A stretch of 64,000 nt of DNA from Fibrobacteraceae bacterium (GCA_017625775.1 JAGAKE010000002.1:1-64000); one strand, 5' to 3'; shown: positions 1-9,958, counted from the stretch's first letter. The notes: generated by a model not told the origin, from the letters alone. Translations and numbers: made by a program.

Positions 1-124
1 TTATTCTTATCGCGTTATTATCTAATGAGTAAGGTTGCTCGTTTTTTATTTCAGCAATCAATGGAATAACAGTAGCATTTGCCAAAGTTGCAAACAAAAT
101 ACACAACAAAATGAAATTTTTCAT
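1..124 (-). CDS. Partial secreted or periplasmic protein, N-terminus only
   Basis: The leftward frame starts at ATG 124 and runs off the window edge, so only about 41 residues are visible. They begin with MKNFILLCILFATLANA, a typical signal peptide (Lys, hydrophobic core, Ala-X-Ala end), followed by a short polar stretch. A GGAG ribosome binding site lies about 8 bases upstream of the ATG. The product is probably exported; its function cannot be told from this fragment. Confidence 0.6.
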   Translation of the reverse strand, partial: MKNFILLCILFATLANATVIPLIAEIKNEQPYSLDNNAIRI

Positions 125-392
125 GGTTTTCTCCAAGAGACACTTGTGAGAAAAATATAATAAATATTTCTAAATAACATTTGTTTAAAATTTCAAAAAA
201 AAGTAGCTAAAGTTTTCAAAAAAACTTGTTCGTGAAAGTGTCTAGTTTTCAAGAGAAGAACAAGAGCAAAAACTATTTACTTAAATATACAATAAAATTT
301 TGCTCAACACTCAAAATAAATAGAAATGGTTAATAAAAATGAAAGCAGCTAAAGGGCAAATAATTTATAAAAAACGTAATCGTTTAAAATAA

Positions 393-1298
393 TTACTTCA
401 TATCTTTTGTAGAATCGTATGGATCAATATGGACCATAGCATCTACCACATTTTCTCCGCAGTCAATTAAAACTCGTTCAACGCGTTCGGAAAGTTCATG
501 GGCGTCAAATAAAGACATATTTGCATCTACTACAATATGCAATAAAACTTGTAAATCACTTCCGATATAACGAATACGAAAATTGTGAATGCTTATAACG
601 CCAGGGACTTGTGAAGCTGCTTGGTATAATTTATCCGAAATTTTTTTGTTAGGCGCTCCATCTGCGACTTGGTGAATGGCTGGCGAAGCAATGCTAGTTC
701 CTGCCTTAATAATAAAGACAGAAACGATTAAGGCACCAATAGAATCAGCAAACCCAAATTGAGGAAAAAGGATAGCAACCAAAATAGCGATAAGAACAGG
801 TATGGAACTAAAAGCATCGCTACGATGATGCCATGCGTTTGCTTCAAGTGCTTGACTTCGGATTTTCCTTCCGGCATTTCGTGTAAATCGGAAAAGCCAT
901 TCTTTTATAATTAACGAGGCAAAAGCTACAATGGCGGTAGAAATTTCAGGTGAGGCGTTCTTTTTTTCAAAAAGGTTTTCCGCTGAATCAAAAATCAAAA
1001 AAATACCTACAGCGATAATAGCAAAACCAATGCAAATTGTAATCAATGTTTCAAATTTACGATGTCCATTGGGGTGATCGGCATCAGGTGGGGAATACCA
1101 ATATTTTGAGCCAATTAGAATTGCAAAATCAGTTGTTAAATCAGAGGCACTGTGAATAGCGTCGGCAATTAAGGCCTGAGAATGACCAAAAAAGCCTGCT
1201 AAAAATTTAAGCCCAGTCAAAAGCAAATTCACAAAAAGTCCAATCCACGTAATGCGTCGAACTTTAGGGCCTTCATCTTTTGGGACAATTCTAGTCAT
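393..1298 (-). CDS. Cation diffusion facilitator (CDF) metal transporter
   Basis: This is an inner-membrane divalent-metal/proton antiporter of the CDF family, which exports Zn2+, Fe2+, Mn2+ or similar ions. About six membrane segments fill the first 210 residues. The metal-site motifs are present: ADAIHSASDLTTD in the second segment, DADHPNGHRKFE in the first loop and HHRSDAF in the fifth segment. A cytosolic ferredoxin-like C-terminal domain follows (HNFRIRYIG, LHIVVDAN, HIDPYD). I chose ATG 1298. A TTG at 1334 would add 12 residues and close the gap to the upstream cyclase to 7 bases, but neither start has a good ribosome site. It is the last gene of a leftward set with the cyclase and the binding protein. 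The metal specificity is unknown. Confidence 0.9.
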   Translation of the reverse strand: MTRIVPKDEGPKVRRITWIGLFVNLLLTGLKFLAGFFGHSQALIADAIHSASDLTTDFAILIGSKYWYSPPDADHPNGHRKFETLITICIGFAIIAVGIFLIFDSAENLFEKKNASPEISTAIVAFASLIIKEWLFRFTRNAGRKIRSQALEANAWHHRSDAFSSIPVLIAILVAILFPQFGFADSIGALIVSVFIIKAGTSIASPAIHQVADGAPNKKISDKLYQAASQVPGVISIHNFRIRYIGSDLQVLLHIVVDANMSLFDAHELSERVERVLIDCGENVVDAMVHIDPYDSTKDMK

Positions 1299-1341
1299 AA
1301 TGAAAAATGTAGAAAATGATTTTTCATTTACCAATGACTAA

Positions 1342-3009
1342 TTACTTGTTTTGTGTAATAGCAACTACAACTTGATTTCGACCATTCATTTTCCCATCGT
1401 AAAGAGCTTCATCTGCTAATTGAATGGATTTGTCAATTCCAAGTTCTCCATCAAATTGCGAAACGCCTAGCGTAACAGTTACGGGTATTTCTATATCGGT
1501 GTATTTTATATGCAAAGATTCAATGCTTTGACGGAATCTTTCTGCTACGATTTTTGCACCTTGAATTTCTGTTTCTGGAAGAACTGCCAAAAATTCTTCT
1601 CCGCCCCAGCGAGCTACAAAATCATACTTTCGTAGAAGTTGCCGAATCGTAGAGGCTACTGTTTTTAAAACTTCATCTCCACATTGATGGCCATAAGTGT
1701 CGTTAATATTTTTGAATTTATCTATATCAATGAAAATAAAGCAGAAATTTCTATTCATTCGAGTTGCTCGATGAGCTTCTTGCTGTATTTTTTCTCTTAA
1801 GTCGCGTCGGTTGGGAAGACCGGTAAGTTCATCAGTTTTCGAAATAATTTCAAGTTGATTTTTTGCATTTTCAAGTTCTTGTGTTCTTTTTTGAACTTGT
1901 TCCTCCAAATATTTTTGATGTTCGTTAAGTTGCTTCATCTGTTTTTGAATTAGTGAAAGCATGTTATTAAAGGCGTTCGCTAACAAACCAATTTCATCTT
2001 TTCTATTAGAAATTGGGAATGGTTCGGCTTCAAAATTTCCTTCACCAATGTGATTAATGTGAGAAATAAGTTGGTAAAGCGGAATGGCAAAATGGAAAAA
2101 TAACAGCAGAATGATTAAAATCGTAACAGGCAAAATGGTGGCGAAAATTAATATGACAACTGATTGCAAAGAAGAAAGAATAGATTCTACTTCTGAAATG
2201 GGTTGTAAAGAAAATACAGCAAATTGATAATCATCGTTATAGGCGTAAGTGACTAAAAAATCACCTTGTGAATTAGAAATATTTAAAGGTTCTGTTTGTT
2301 TATCTTGAATAGCTTTTGGAAGAGAAATACCTATTTCAGAAATTTTATGTTTCCCATTTAAAGCGAGTTGTAAATTGGGATGCATTAATATTTTTCCGTC
2401 TTTATCTGTAACGACTAAAAAGCCTTTTTCTCCAACAGCGTAATTGGAGTAATTTTGCCAAATTCGTCGAAAAGAAAATGCAGCAACAATGGTTCCGCTG
2501 GCCGTTGCTCTAGAACCAACTTCAAAAGCAAAGTATTTTTTGGGAGAATCGTCTTCCCAGAACCAGGAAGTTTTATAGGAGCGAATTGGAGAAACTTTAT
2601 CGAAATCTGTGAATGCGTGATTTTGTTTCAATGATTCTCCAACCATTGAATTGTCGCAAATTAGCGTTTTATTTCGGTCGTATAAAGAAACCGTTTCTCC
2701 AGAAATAAATAATGAAGAAACATCAAAACTTTTTAAGAAACTAGAAGATTCTGTTTTGTCAAGAGCGATAATGGAAGATGTTTTAGACAATAGAGAAAGA
2801 GTGCTTTCAAACTCTTTCATTTTTTGAGCAATCGCCTCTTCCAAGCGCTCAATTTCAGCAAAATTCCTCTTGAATACTGAATCGTTAAGAGATTTTTTTT
2901 GATTATGAATAAAGTAAATAGATAAGCCGGAAATTAAAAGGCTTATGAATAAAACTAGAATAATAAAACTTCGAAAAATAAGACTGCTAAAAATATTTTT
3001 GATTTTCAT
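1342..3009 (-). CDS. Membrane diguanylate cyclase with periplasmic sensor, HAMP and GGDEF domains
   Basis: This enzyme would make cyclic di-GMP from two GTP. A first membrane segment (about 13-33) leads to a periplasmic Cache-like sensor of roughly 240 residues. A second segment (about 285-308), a HAMP linker and a coiled coil (about 355-395) connect to a GGDEF domain (about 395-550). The active-site loop reads RWGGEEF. An RKYD sequence five residues before GGEEF matches the RxxD inhibitory site that binds product. Catalytic residues look intact, so it should be active. It starts 6 bases after the solute-binding protein ends, which suggests co-transcription and possibly that the binding protein supplies the signal; that coupling is inference. 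Confidence 0.93.
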   Translation of the reverse strand: MKIKNIFSSLIFRSFIILVLFISLLISGLSIYFIHNQKKSLNDSVFKRNFAEIERLEEAIAQKMKEFESTLSLLSKTSSIIALDKTESSSFLKSFDVSSLFISGETVSLYDRNKTLICDNSMVGESLKQNHAFTDFDKVSPIRSYKTSWFWEDDSPKKYFAFEVGSRATASGTIVAAFSFRRIWQNYSNYAVGEKGFLVVTDKDGKILMHPNLQLALNGKHKISEIGISLPKAIQDKQTEPLNISNSQGDFLVTYAYNDDYQFAVFSLQPISEVESILSSLQSVVILIFATILPVTILIILLLFFHFAIPLYQLISHINHIGEGNFEAEPFPISNRKDEIGLLANAFNNMLSLIQKQMKQLNEHQKYLEEQVQKRTQELENAKNQLEIISKTDELTGLPNRRDLREKIQQEAHRATRMNRNFCFIFIDIDKFKNINDTYGHQCGDEVLKTVASTIRQLLRKYDFVARWGGEEFLAVLPETEIQGAKIVAERFRQSIESLHIKYTDIEIPVTVTLGVSQFDGELGIDKSIQLADEALYDGKMNGRNQVVVAITQNK

Positions 3010-3015
3010 GATCTT

Positions 3016-4506
3016 TTATCTTTTTCTGCGGTAGGTAAATGCAAATCCAAAAATCATCATCATTACAAATAATCCAACAGAGAAATTTTTAAAGAAACCG
3101 TTTTGGGATTCAGTCTTTTCGGTTTCTTGTTTCTCGGTTTCTCGTAAGACGATAACAGAATTCCAAATTTTTTGAAATTCTTCAAAGCTAATTTCTTGAT
3201 TTTCGTGCTGCAATAGTTTATTCATTTCTGCATGGTACTTACTTAATATACCATAGATTCTTTGTTCTGAATATAAATCCTCAAATTCAAGAACTGCCCA
3301 AATATCAGAAAATAATGCAACTAAAATATTTTCGGCTTCACCCCATTGTGGAATGCTCGTATAAGCTTTCCCATATTTTAAACATTCTACAAGAGCTTTA
3401 TAAACGGAATCTTTTTCCCAAGAAACAAGCGCCGATTGAACAGAGGGTAAAAATCCGATAGTTTTTGTATAAGCGTCAACAGAAGAATCGCTTGTTAAAA
3501 ACATAAGCAATTTAAGAGCGGCCTCTTTATTTGGATACTTAGCAGGAATGCTTAAATTGCTTCCGCCAACAAAGCCAATGCTTCCGGCATCACCTTGAGG
3601 AACGGGCAAAACAATCACGCCGTCATTACCAATTCGAGAACCTTCTAAACCGCCGTTTACAGAAGCAATTCGAGTGAGCATTGCTATTTCTGCTGTATTT
3701 AAAATAAATGCCAATTCGCCGTTATTGAAACGTTGAATTATTTGAGCTGTATTTTGCGTAAGGTTTGAACGATTTACAAGAGAATCAATAACAAAATCTA
3801 AGTATTTAGCGATTCCTCTTAAAGTTCCCGAATCTAAAAGAGCTGAACGGTAACCATTTTCATCTTTTTTGATGAAATCTCCTCCATCAGACCAAATCCA
3901 AGGAGCAAAGTTATGAGGAATGTTCCAGTCGCTTTTGCCTGGAAAAGCAAAAGCTTCTATAGGCGTTCCATCTTCTAATTTCATTTGAGCTTGATTTACT
4001 TTTCGTAAAGCGGCTCTAAAATCTTGATACGTTTTTAATTCGTTAGGGTTAATTTCGTTATCTTTCAAAATTTTCTGGTTAGCAAGAAGCGCTCTAGCGT
4101 CAACAAACCACGGAACGGAATAAATAGTTGAGTCGCCTTCTATGTGAGTGGTATTGAAGCTAACTGGAATAAATCTTTCTCTGTTGATTTGAGAAAGCCA
4201 AGGGTTAAGTGGTAAAAGGTAACCTTTCGAAGCGAAGTAAGGAATCCAAGTAGTGCCAACTTGAAGAACGGCTGGTAAATCTTTGCCCTGTTCTAAAGCA
4301 GAACTAATTCGGTTCCAAGCTTCTCCCCAATCTAAAACGACAACTTTAGTAGGAATGCCTGTTTTATCTGTAAATTTTTGCAATTCAGTTTCTAATTTTT
4401 CTTTAGGGGAAGCGCCATTTGGCATAATCCAAACGCATAATGAATCTTTCGCCACGGAAAGCGTGGCTTGCAATAAAACAATTAGAATAACGAAAAAACA
4501 GCGCAT
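3016..4506 (-). CDS. Extracellular solute-binding protein (family 1) with C-terminal membrane anchor
   Basis: The body resembles ABC-type sugar-binding proteins (SBP_bac_1/8): an early WIMPNGASPKEKLE segment, then VLQVGTTWIPYFASKGYLLPL, SVPWFVDARAL and a late GGSNLSIPAKYPNKEAALKL region. A signal peptide ends near residue 19. Unusually, a hydrophobic segment (SVGLFVMMMIFGFAFTY) followed by RRKR sits at the very C-terminus, so the protein is probably fixed in the inner membrane facing the periplasm. No ABC permease or ATPase gene is adjacent; the next genes are a cyclase and a CDF transporter. It may act as a ligand sensor rather than a transport component. AAAAGGAG lies before the ATG. Confidence 0.85.
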   Translation of the reverse strand: MRCFFVILIVLLQATLSVAKDSLCVWIMPNGASPKEKLETELQKFTDKTGIPTKVVVLDWGEAWNRISSALEQGKDLPAVLQVGTTWIPYFASKGYLLPLNPWLSQINRERFIPVSFNTTHIEGDSTIYSVPWFVDARALLANQKILKDNEINPNELKTYQDFRAALRKVNQAQMKLEDGTPIEAFAFPGKSDWNIPHNFAPWIWSDGGDFIKKDENGYRSALLDSGTLRGIAKYLDFVIDSLVNRSNLTQNTAQIIQRFNNGELAFILNTAEIAMLTRIASVNGGLEGSRIGNDGVIVLPVPQGDAGSIGFVGGSNLSIPAKYPNKEAALKLLMFLTSDSSVDAYTKTIGFLPSVQSALVSWEKDSVYKALVECLKYGKAYTSIPQWGEAENILVALFSDIWAVLEFEDLYSEQRIYGILSKYHAEMNKLLQHENQEISFEEFQKIWNSVIVLRETEKQETEKTESQNGFFKNFSVGLFVMMMIFGFAFTYRRKR

Positions 4507-4795
4507 AAAACTCCTTTTTATGAAAAGGGCATATTTTGCAGGACAACCTAAAAGATATACAATTATATTTCTTAAAGGTTAAAGAATTTTTCAATAGTTT
4601 TCAAAAAATGTGAAAGCTTTATTTTAGAAACCTTAAGCATTATAAATTTAAAACGTATATACAAAATGACTAAATTTTGATGTCTTTTCAAAAAATGGAA
4701 TAATTCGCAACCAGAAAAGAAGTTTAGAACTCTAAATGGAGAAAACGTAATATTTCAACCAATTTGTTGGGTGTAATTACCTAGTACGAAAGAAA

Positions 4796-5992
4796 ATGAT
4801 GAAGAAATGGTTAAAAATTATAGGCTTTTTAGGCGTTTTGGTGGTGGCTTTTTTAGGCGTTCGTATTTTTCTCACGAATGAATCGCAGCCAAAATATCGT
4901 TTTGTTTATGAAACAGTTGCAAAACGTGATTTACGAACGAGTATTTCCGCAACGGGCACTTTAGAACCAGTTGATCAGGTTGAAATTGGAACTCAGGTTT
5001 CGGGCGATATTGCAAAAATTCATGTGGATTTTAATAATAAAGTTAAAAAAGGGCAAATTTTAGCAGAATTAGATAAATCAAAGCTAAAAGCCACTTTGGC
5101 TCAAGCAGAAATTTCCTTGTACGCCGCGGAAAACGATTATTCTTACAAGAAAAAAGTTTTGGAACGAATACAAAAATTATCTGAAAACGGAAGTGCTAGT
5201 GCTGTTGAATTAGAAAATGCCGAGTATGATTTTCGAAGTGCTGAGCTTTCTTTAAAACGAGCAAAAAATGAAGTAGCTGTTGCAAAATTGAATTTGAGTT
5301 ATTGCGTGATTAAAAGTCCTATTGATGGTGTTGTTTTAGAACGTTCTGTAGATGTGGGGCAAACAGTTGCTGCTTCTATGAGCGCTCCTACTTTATTTAT
5401 TTTGGCAAAAGATCTTTCTCGAATGAGGGTTATGGCTTCTGTTGATGAAGCAGATATTGGCTCTGTTCAGTCTGGGCAGTCTGTTGAGTTTTACGTAGAT
5501 GCTTTTATAGATGAAGTGTTTTATGGAACGGTAAAAGAGGTTCGATTAAATCCGGTGACTACTTCTAATGTAGTGACTTATACGGTTGTTATTGAAGCAG
5601 AAAATCCAAAGCATAAATTACTACCTGGAATGACAGCAACTTGCACGATAGTCACTCAAGAAAAAAAAGATGTTTTAAGTATTTCTGTAAAGTCTTTGAA
5701 ATTTCGCCCGAATACACCTACGCCACCAATGGCTTTAGGAAAAACGCCTAGCGTGAAAATGAATAAAAGTCGAAAAGAATCAAGGGTATTTTTTACAAAG
5801 GGAGAAAAAATTCATCCTCTCTTTTTAAAAACGGGTATTTCAGATGGAGTTTACACAGAAGTTTTGGAAGGCTTATCTGAAGGTGATTCTGTTTTAGTTG
5901 CTGAAGAACCTATTGAAATGCAAAAAGAAAATAATTCCACCAAAGAAAAAAGTCCCTTTATGCCTGGACCTCGCGGGAACAAAAAAAGATGA
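4796..5992 (+). CDS. macA: MacA-like periplasmic adaptor (membrane fusion protein)
   Basis: This is the periplasmic adaptor of a tripartite efflux or export pump. It has an N-terminal membrane anchor (about 5-25), a lipoyl-like half (GTLEPVDQVEIGTQVSGDIAKI), an alpha-helical hairpin rich in Ala, Glu and Lys (about 85-165), the second lipoyl half (CVIKSPIDGVVLERSVDVGQTV), and beta-barrel and membrane-proximal domains. A basic, proline-containing tail ends the protein. Its last four bases overlap the ATPase gene, so the pump is translationally coupled. No TolC-like channel is encoded in the window. The symbol is by family resemblance and the substrate is unknown. Confidence 0.88.
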   Translation: MMKKWLKIIGFLGVLVVAFLGVRIFLTNESQPKYRFVYETVAKRDLRTSISATGTLEPVDQVEIGTQVSGDIAKIHVDFNNKVKKGQILAELDKSKLKATLAQAEISLYAAENDYSYKKKVLERIQKLSENGSASAVELENAEYDFRSAELSLKRAKNEVAVAKLNLSYCVIKSPIDGVVLERSVDVGQTVAASMSAPTLFILAKDLSRMRVMASVDEADIGSVQSGQSVEFYVDAFIDEVFYGTVKEVRLNPVTTSNVVTYTVVIEAENPKHKLLPGMTATCTIVTQEKKDVLSISVKSLKFRPNTPTPPMALGKTPSVKMNKSRKESRVFFTKGEKIHPLFLKTGISDGVYTEVLEGLSEGDSVLVAEEPIEMQKENNSTKEKSPFMPGPRGNKKR

Positions 5993-6756
5993 ACATTCTT
6001 CCAATGCTTTCCATTCGTAATCTGCAAAGGAATTTCCAAATGGGCGAAGAGGTGGTGCACGCTTTACGAGGCGTTTCTTTTGACATTTTGCCAGGTGAGT
6101 TTGTAACTATTATGGGAACGAGCGGTTCAGGTAAAACCACTATGTTGAATATTCTTGGTTGCATGGATAAACCAAGTGGTGGCGAATACATTTTAGATGG
6201 CGAGCATGTAGAAAAATTAAACGGTAATGAATTAGCAAGTATTAGAAACAGAAAAATCGGTTTTGTTTTTCAAAATTACAACCTTTTGTCTCGAACAACA
6301 GCTCTTGAAAATGTGGAACTTCCTCTTTTGTATAATCCAAAAGTATCTCCAAAAGAACGCCGAGAATTAGCCTTAGAAGCTTTAAATCTAGTAGGACTTT
6401 CTGACAGAATTTCTCATTTCCCCAATCAACTTTCTGGAGGGCAGCAGCAGCGCGTCGCTATCGCTCGCGCTTTAGCAGGCAATCCTTGTTTAATTCTTGC
6501 CGATGAAGCTACTGGAAACCTAGACACCAAAACGAGCTATGAAATCATGTCCATTTTTCAAGAATTAAATGCAAAAGGGAAAACGATTGTTTTTGTAACG
6601 CATGAACCGGATATAGCCACTTTTTCTTCAAGAACGCTACTTTTAAGAGATGGTTTGCTCCGTAAAGATTCCGTAAATTCAAATATTCAAAATGCACGGG
6701 CTGCTTTTGAATCAATGCCTTCTATTGAAATGGTTCATTTGGAGGAATCGATTTGA
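5989..6756 (+). CDS. MacB/LolD-type ABC transporter ATPase
   Basis: This is the ATP-hydrolysing subunit for the following FtsX-like permease. It shows Walker A GTSGSGKT, a Q-loop in [10 protein letters not shown], the signature LSGGQQQR, Walker [13 protein letters not shown] and the switch His in FVTHEPD. The sequence is typical of the MacB/LolD/FtsE group. E. coli MacB has ATPase and permease in one chain, whereas here they are separate genes. The ATG lies inside the end of macA (ATGA overlap). A short C-terminal extension of about 30 residues follows the ATPase core. Confidence 0.93.
   Translation: MNILPMLSIRNLQRNFQMGEEVVHALRGVSFDILPGEFVTIMGTSGSGKTTMLNILGCMDKPSGGEYILDGEHVEKLNGNELASIRNRKIGFVFQNYNLLSRTTALENVELPLLYNPKVSPKERRELALEALNLVGLSDRISHFPNQLSGGQQQRVAIARALAGNPCLILADEATGNLDTKTSYEIMSIFQELNAKGKTIVFVTHEPDIATFSSRTLLLRDGLLRKDSVNSNIQNARAAFESMPSIEMVHLEESI
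6741..6755 (+). promoter_or_regulatory. Ribosome binding site defining a TTG start
   Basis: A full GGAGG (6741-6745) stands 7 bases before TTG at 6753. The TTG overlaps the TGA stop of the ATPase gene. The strength and spacing of the site support TTG as the real start of the permease, and the encoded [14 protein letters not shown] is a normal MacB permease N-terminus. Confidence 0.7.
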
Positions 6757-7964
6757 GTGCATTTTCACTTTTACGCATTGCTTTTAAAGCTCTGTTCCGA
6801 AATCGAATGCGGACGTTTCTTTCCGTATTAGGAATTGTTATTGGTGTCGCCGCTGTAATTACAATGGTCGCTATGGGCGAGGGTTCTAAAAAATCAATTC
6901 GTGAAAAAATGACATCAATGGGAACTAATGCTATGACCATTTCTCCTAATTATCAGCGTCGTGGTGGTGTGCAATTAGGAGCTAACGAATCACGTGAAAC
7001 ATTAGAAGAAGCTGATGTAGTGGCGCTTAAAACAGCTCGTTATATTAATGCCATTTCTCCGATGGTTTCGGCAAGCGGGCAAGCTGTGGTAGGGAATAAT
7101 AATTGGCCGGTTCAGTTGTCAGGAATTTCTTCAGATTATTTGAAAATCAGAAATTATGAAATTGAATCAGGAGTTATGTTCGATGATGAAATTGATAAAA
7201 TGTCGAAGGTTTGTGTTATAGGACAAACGATTGTAAAAAATTTATTCCCCAATGAAAATCCATTAGGAAAAGTGATTCGTTATAAGGGTATTCCTTTAAA
7301 AGTGATAGGAACTTTAAAATCTAAAGGAACAGGAGATTTTGGACAAGATCAAGACGAAGTAATTTTTGCTCCATACAAAACAGTTATGCGAAGGTTTAAC
7401 GCAACAACAGAAATTCGTACACTCTATGTAAATACAATCGGAGAAGGTTATGCAAGTTTAGCTTCTGAAGAAATTTTAAACATTTTAAAAGAACGGAGAA
7501 ACTGGAACCGCCCAAGCGATCCATTTCGCGTGCGTTCACAAGAAGAAATGATAGAAATGGTTTCTAGTACTTCTCAAATTTTATCTTTAGTATTAACAGC
7601 AATTGCTGGCATTAGTTTATTTGTAGGCGGTATTGGGATTATGAATATAATGTATGTTTCAGTTACGGAACGTACTAGAGAAATTGGGCTAAGAATGGCT
7701 TTGGGAGCTCGTCCACGAGATATATTATTGCAGTTTCTTTTTGAATCAGTTTTAATTAGCTTATTTGGTGGCGTTGCTGGAATTTTATTAGGAGTTGTCG
7801 CTTCTTCTGTCGTGCGAAAAATTTTAGAATGGCCAATGAGTATTTCTTTAACAAGTATGCTTGTAAGCTTTGGGGTTTGCTTTATAACAGGCGTTTTCTT
7901 TGGATGGTATCCTGCAAGGAAAGCAAGCCGTTTAGATCCAATAGAAGCATTGCGTTTTGAATAA
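6753..7964 (+). CDS. MacB-type ABC transporter permease (FtsX/MacB core)
   Basis: Four membrane segments are visible: one after the N-terminal RNRMRTFLSVLGIVIGVAAV motif and three at the C-terminus (about 270-390). A large periplasmic MacB-core domain lies between them. The last third carries the family hallmarks GGIGIMNIMYVSVTERTREIG, MALGAR and GWYPARKASRLDPIEALR. With the preceding adaptor and ATPase it forms a complete inner-membrane MacAB-like pump. Its stop codon directly abuts the stop of the convergent S41 protease, leaving no room for a terminator between them. Confidence 0.93.
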   Translation: MSAFSLLRIAFKALFRNRMRTFLSVLGIVIGVAAVITMVAMGEGSKKSIREKMTSMGTNAMTISPNYQRRGGVQLGANESRETLEEADVVALKTARYINAISPMVSASGQAVVGNNNWPVQLSGISSDYLKIRNYEIESGVMFDDEIDKMSKVCVIGQTIVKNLFPNENPLGKVIRYKGIPLKVIGTLKSKGTGDFGQDQDEVIFAPYKTVMRRFNATTEIRTLYVNTIGEGYASLASEEILNILKERRNWNRPSDPFRVRSQEEMIEMVSSTSQILSLVLTAIAGISLFVGGIGIMNIMYVSVTERTREIGLRMALGARPRDILLQFLFESVLISLFGGVAGILLGVVASSVVRKILEWPMSISLTSMLVSFGVCFITGVFFGWYPARKASRLDPIEALRFE

Positions 7965-9206
7965 TTACGGTTTTAAAATTTTTCCTTCAAAAAAGGCTTC
8001 TCCGAAAGATTCTTTTTTAATTTCTGTTACAGAATTAGAAAGAATCACTTTTGATTTTAAAGATGCTAATGGCGAGTTTATTTGAGTGAGACAGTTATAA
8101 TAATTTCCTTCGCAGGAATAATCTGGTAAAATGCCTTGTGCGTGGTAAGATTCGCCAAAACGATTGTAAATTTGCATGCTTGTAATATAAAGGAGCGCTC
8201 CTTCAGGCGTTTTCCAAAGACCTTGTGCAATTCCTTTGCCAAAAGTTTTCGTGCCAATTGTTTTTACTTTAGGGTTTCCTGTAGCTAAAGCTAAAGTGAA
8301 TATTTCTGCGCAAGAGGCTGTTCGCCCATTTATAAAAAGAACAATATCGAACTCCTCTCCAGAAGAATTTTCTTTAGCGCGGTATATTTTTTCGATCTGA
8401 CGTGCTTTTCCATCTGAATAAAGTTGATTTTCTCGAATAGAAAATAAAACGCCTTCTTTTACAAATAAATCAGCAGCTTCAGAACATTGTCTAAGAGAAC
8501 CTCCCGTATTATTTCTTAAATCAATAATCAGTTGTTTTGTGCTTGGTGTTAAATTTTTCAAGAGTGTTTTTAATTCGCCTAGAGTTCCGTTTTCTCTATC
8601 AAAGGTTTGTTCTCTAAATTCTCTTAAAGAGAATAATGAAATAGAATCATTAAGGGTATCTAAAAAAACTGTTGGCAGAATAATTTTTTCCTTAACAAGT
8701 TCAACATTCACGGTGTCTTGATTAAAAGAATATGTCAAAGAGACGGTGTCGTTTTTAGCAAGAACATTTCTGTAAGTATCAAGTGCTGAATCGCCTTTCA
8801 AAGTGTAACCATTTAAGGAAATGAGTGTCGCAAATCGTGGAACATTTTTTCGTGCCGCAGGACTTTCTGGATAAATGCGATAAGCGAGTAATGGAAAATC
8901 AGCTCCCGTTTGTAAGCCTAATTCAATTCCAATTTCTCCAGAAGAAAAACTTGTTTGTGATGATTCTTCTGATTCGGGGGCTTTAATCGGAGCGACATAA
9001 CGAGTGTAGGGGTCTTCTACTTTTGCAAAAAGCGACTCAGGAGCCGTAAAAGAATCCTTATCTTTTGGAAGTTCCCACAAATAAAGTTCTTCAAGTAACC
9101 AGCGACAGTATTCAATTTCGCTAGGCTCTTCAGTCTCTTTCGCCGGATTGTCAAATGAGCAAGCGAAAAAAATTGCCGAACAAAGAAATAATGCCAAATA
9201 ACGCAT
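7965..9206 (-). CDS. S41-family C-terminal processing peptidase, probable lipoprotein
   Basis: The protein has a hydrophobic leader ending FFAC at Cys16, a weak lipobox, so it is probably a lipid-anchored envelope protease. A PDZ-like region (about 85-170: GIELGLQTG, PAARKNV, LISLNGYTL) precedes the tail-specific protease domain. LIIDLRNNTGGSL, the likely nucleophile Ser in NGRTASCAEIF and the likely base Lys in GTKTFGKGIAQG are all present, so catalysis is expected. At 413 residues it matches CtpA-type enzymes. The gene overlaps the LRR gene by one base (TAATG), so the two are probably co-transcribed. Substrate unknown. Confidence 0.9.
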   Translation of the reverse strand: MRYLALFLCSAIFFACSFDNPAKETEEPSEIEYCRWLLEELYLWELPKDKDSFTAPESLFAKVEDPYTRYVAPIKAPESEESSQTSFSSGEIGIELGLQTGADFPLLAYRIYPESPAARKNVPRFATLISLNGYTLKGDSALDTYRNVLAKNDTVSLTYSFNQDTVNVELVKEKIILPTVFLDTLNDSISLFSLREFREQTFDRENGTLGELKTLLKNLTPSTKQLIIDLRNNTGGSLRQCSEAADLFVKEGVLFSIRENQLYSDGKARQIEKIYRAKENSSGEEFDIVLFINGRTASCAEIFTLALATGNPKVKTIGTKTFGKGIAQGLWKTPEGALLYITSMQIYNRFGESYHAQGILPDYSCEGNYYNCLTQINSPLASLKSKVILSNSVTEIKKESFGEAFFEGKILKP

Positions 9207-9958
9207 TAAGTATCAATTTTTACATGAAAACGATCTGAAAATTCCTTGGCTGACTCTGGCGTAATAGGATTTTCGGTCAAAGAAATAACTTCTAATTTTT
9301 TGCAGTCTTTTAAAAGTTCTGGCAAAGATTCAATATCATTTTTATCTAAAAGCAATTCACGTAAATTTTGAAGAGAGCCTATTTCTTCAGGAATTTCCTT
9401 TAATTGGTTCCCCGATAAAACTAAAACTTCTAAGGAAACAGTATTTTTGATAGCGGAAGCGATGGATTCAATGCGGTTATTGTCTAAATAAAGCTTTCTT
9501 AGTTTAGGTAATTTCCAAAGGGCGTTCGGTAATTTGGAAATTAGATTGTCATGCAAGCTGATTTTTTCAATTTCTTGCCAATTTTCAATCGAATTTGGTA
9601 AACCCAACAACTGATTTTGTGCAATATTAAGTTTTTTTAACTTTTTTAAATTTCCTACTGATTCAGGGAGTTCATCTAGTGAATTATAACCTACATAGAG
9701 TGTTTCAAGTTCGGTAAGTTCTCCAATTTCGTCAGGAAGAGCCATCAAATCGTTATAACCTAAAGACAATTTCTTAAGATTTTTTAGGTTTTGGATTTCT
9801 TCCGGGATTTCTACAAGCTGATTTTCATCTAAAGAAAGTTCTTCTAAAGATTCTAATTCAAAAAGTTCTTTTGGGAGAATTCTTAAATCAAGCCCGTTCA
9901 ATTCCAAAGATTTTGCCTTTTCTTTTTTTGCTTTGGCAATCATTTCCAGAACATTCAT
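9206..9958 (-). CDS. Cytoplasmic leucine-rich-repeat protein
   Basis: The 250 residues consist almost wholly of about nine LRR units of roughly 23 residues with the pattern LxxLxLxxNxLxxLPxxIxxL (for example LEELSLDENQLVEIPEEI and LKKLSLGYNDLMALPDEI). No signal peptide or membrane segment is seen, so it is probably cytosolic. Such proteins act in protein binding, but no partner can be named. AAAGGAG precedes the ATG by 6 bases. It is the first gene of a two-gene unit with the S41 protease, although the two products appear to lie in different compartments. Confidence 0.85.
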   Translation of the reverse strand: MNVLEMIAKAKKEKAKSLELNGLDLRILPKELFELESLEELSLDENQLVEIPEEIQNLKNLKKLSLGYNDLMALPDEIGELTELETLYVGYNSLDELPESVGNLKKLKKLNIAQNQLLGLPNSIENWQEIEKISLHDNLISKLPNALWKLPKLRKLYLDNNRIESIASAIKNTVSLEVLVLSGNQLKEIPEEIGSLQNLRELLLDKNDIESLPELLKDCKKLEVISLTENPITPESAKEFSDRFHVKIDT

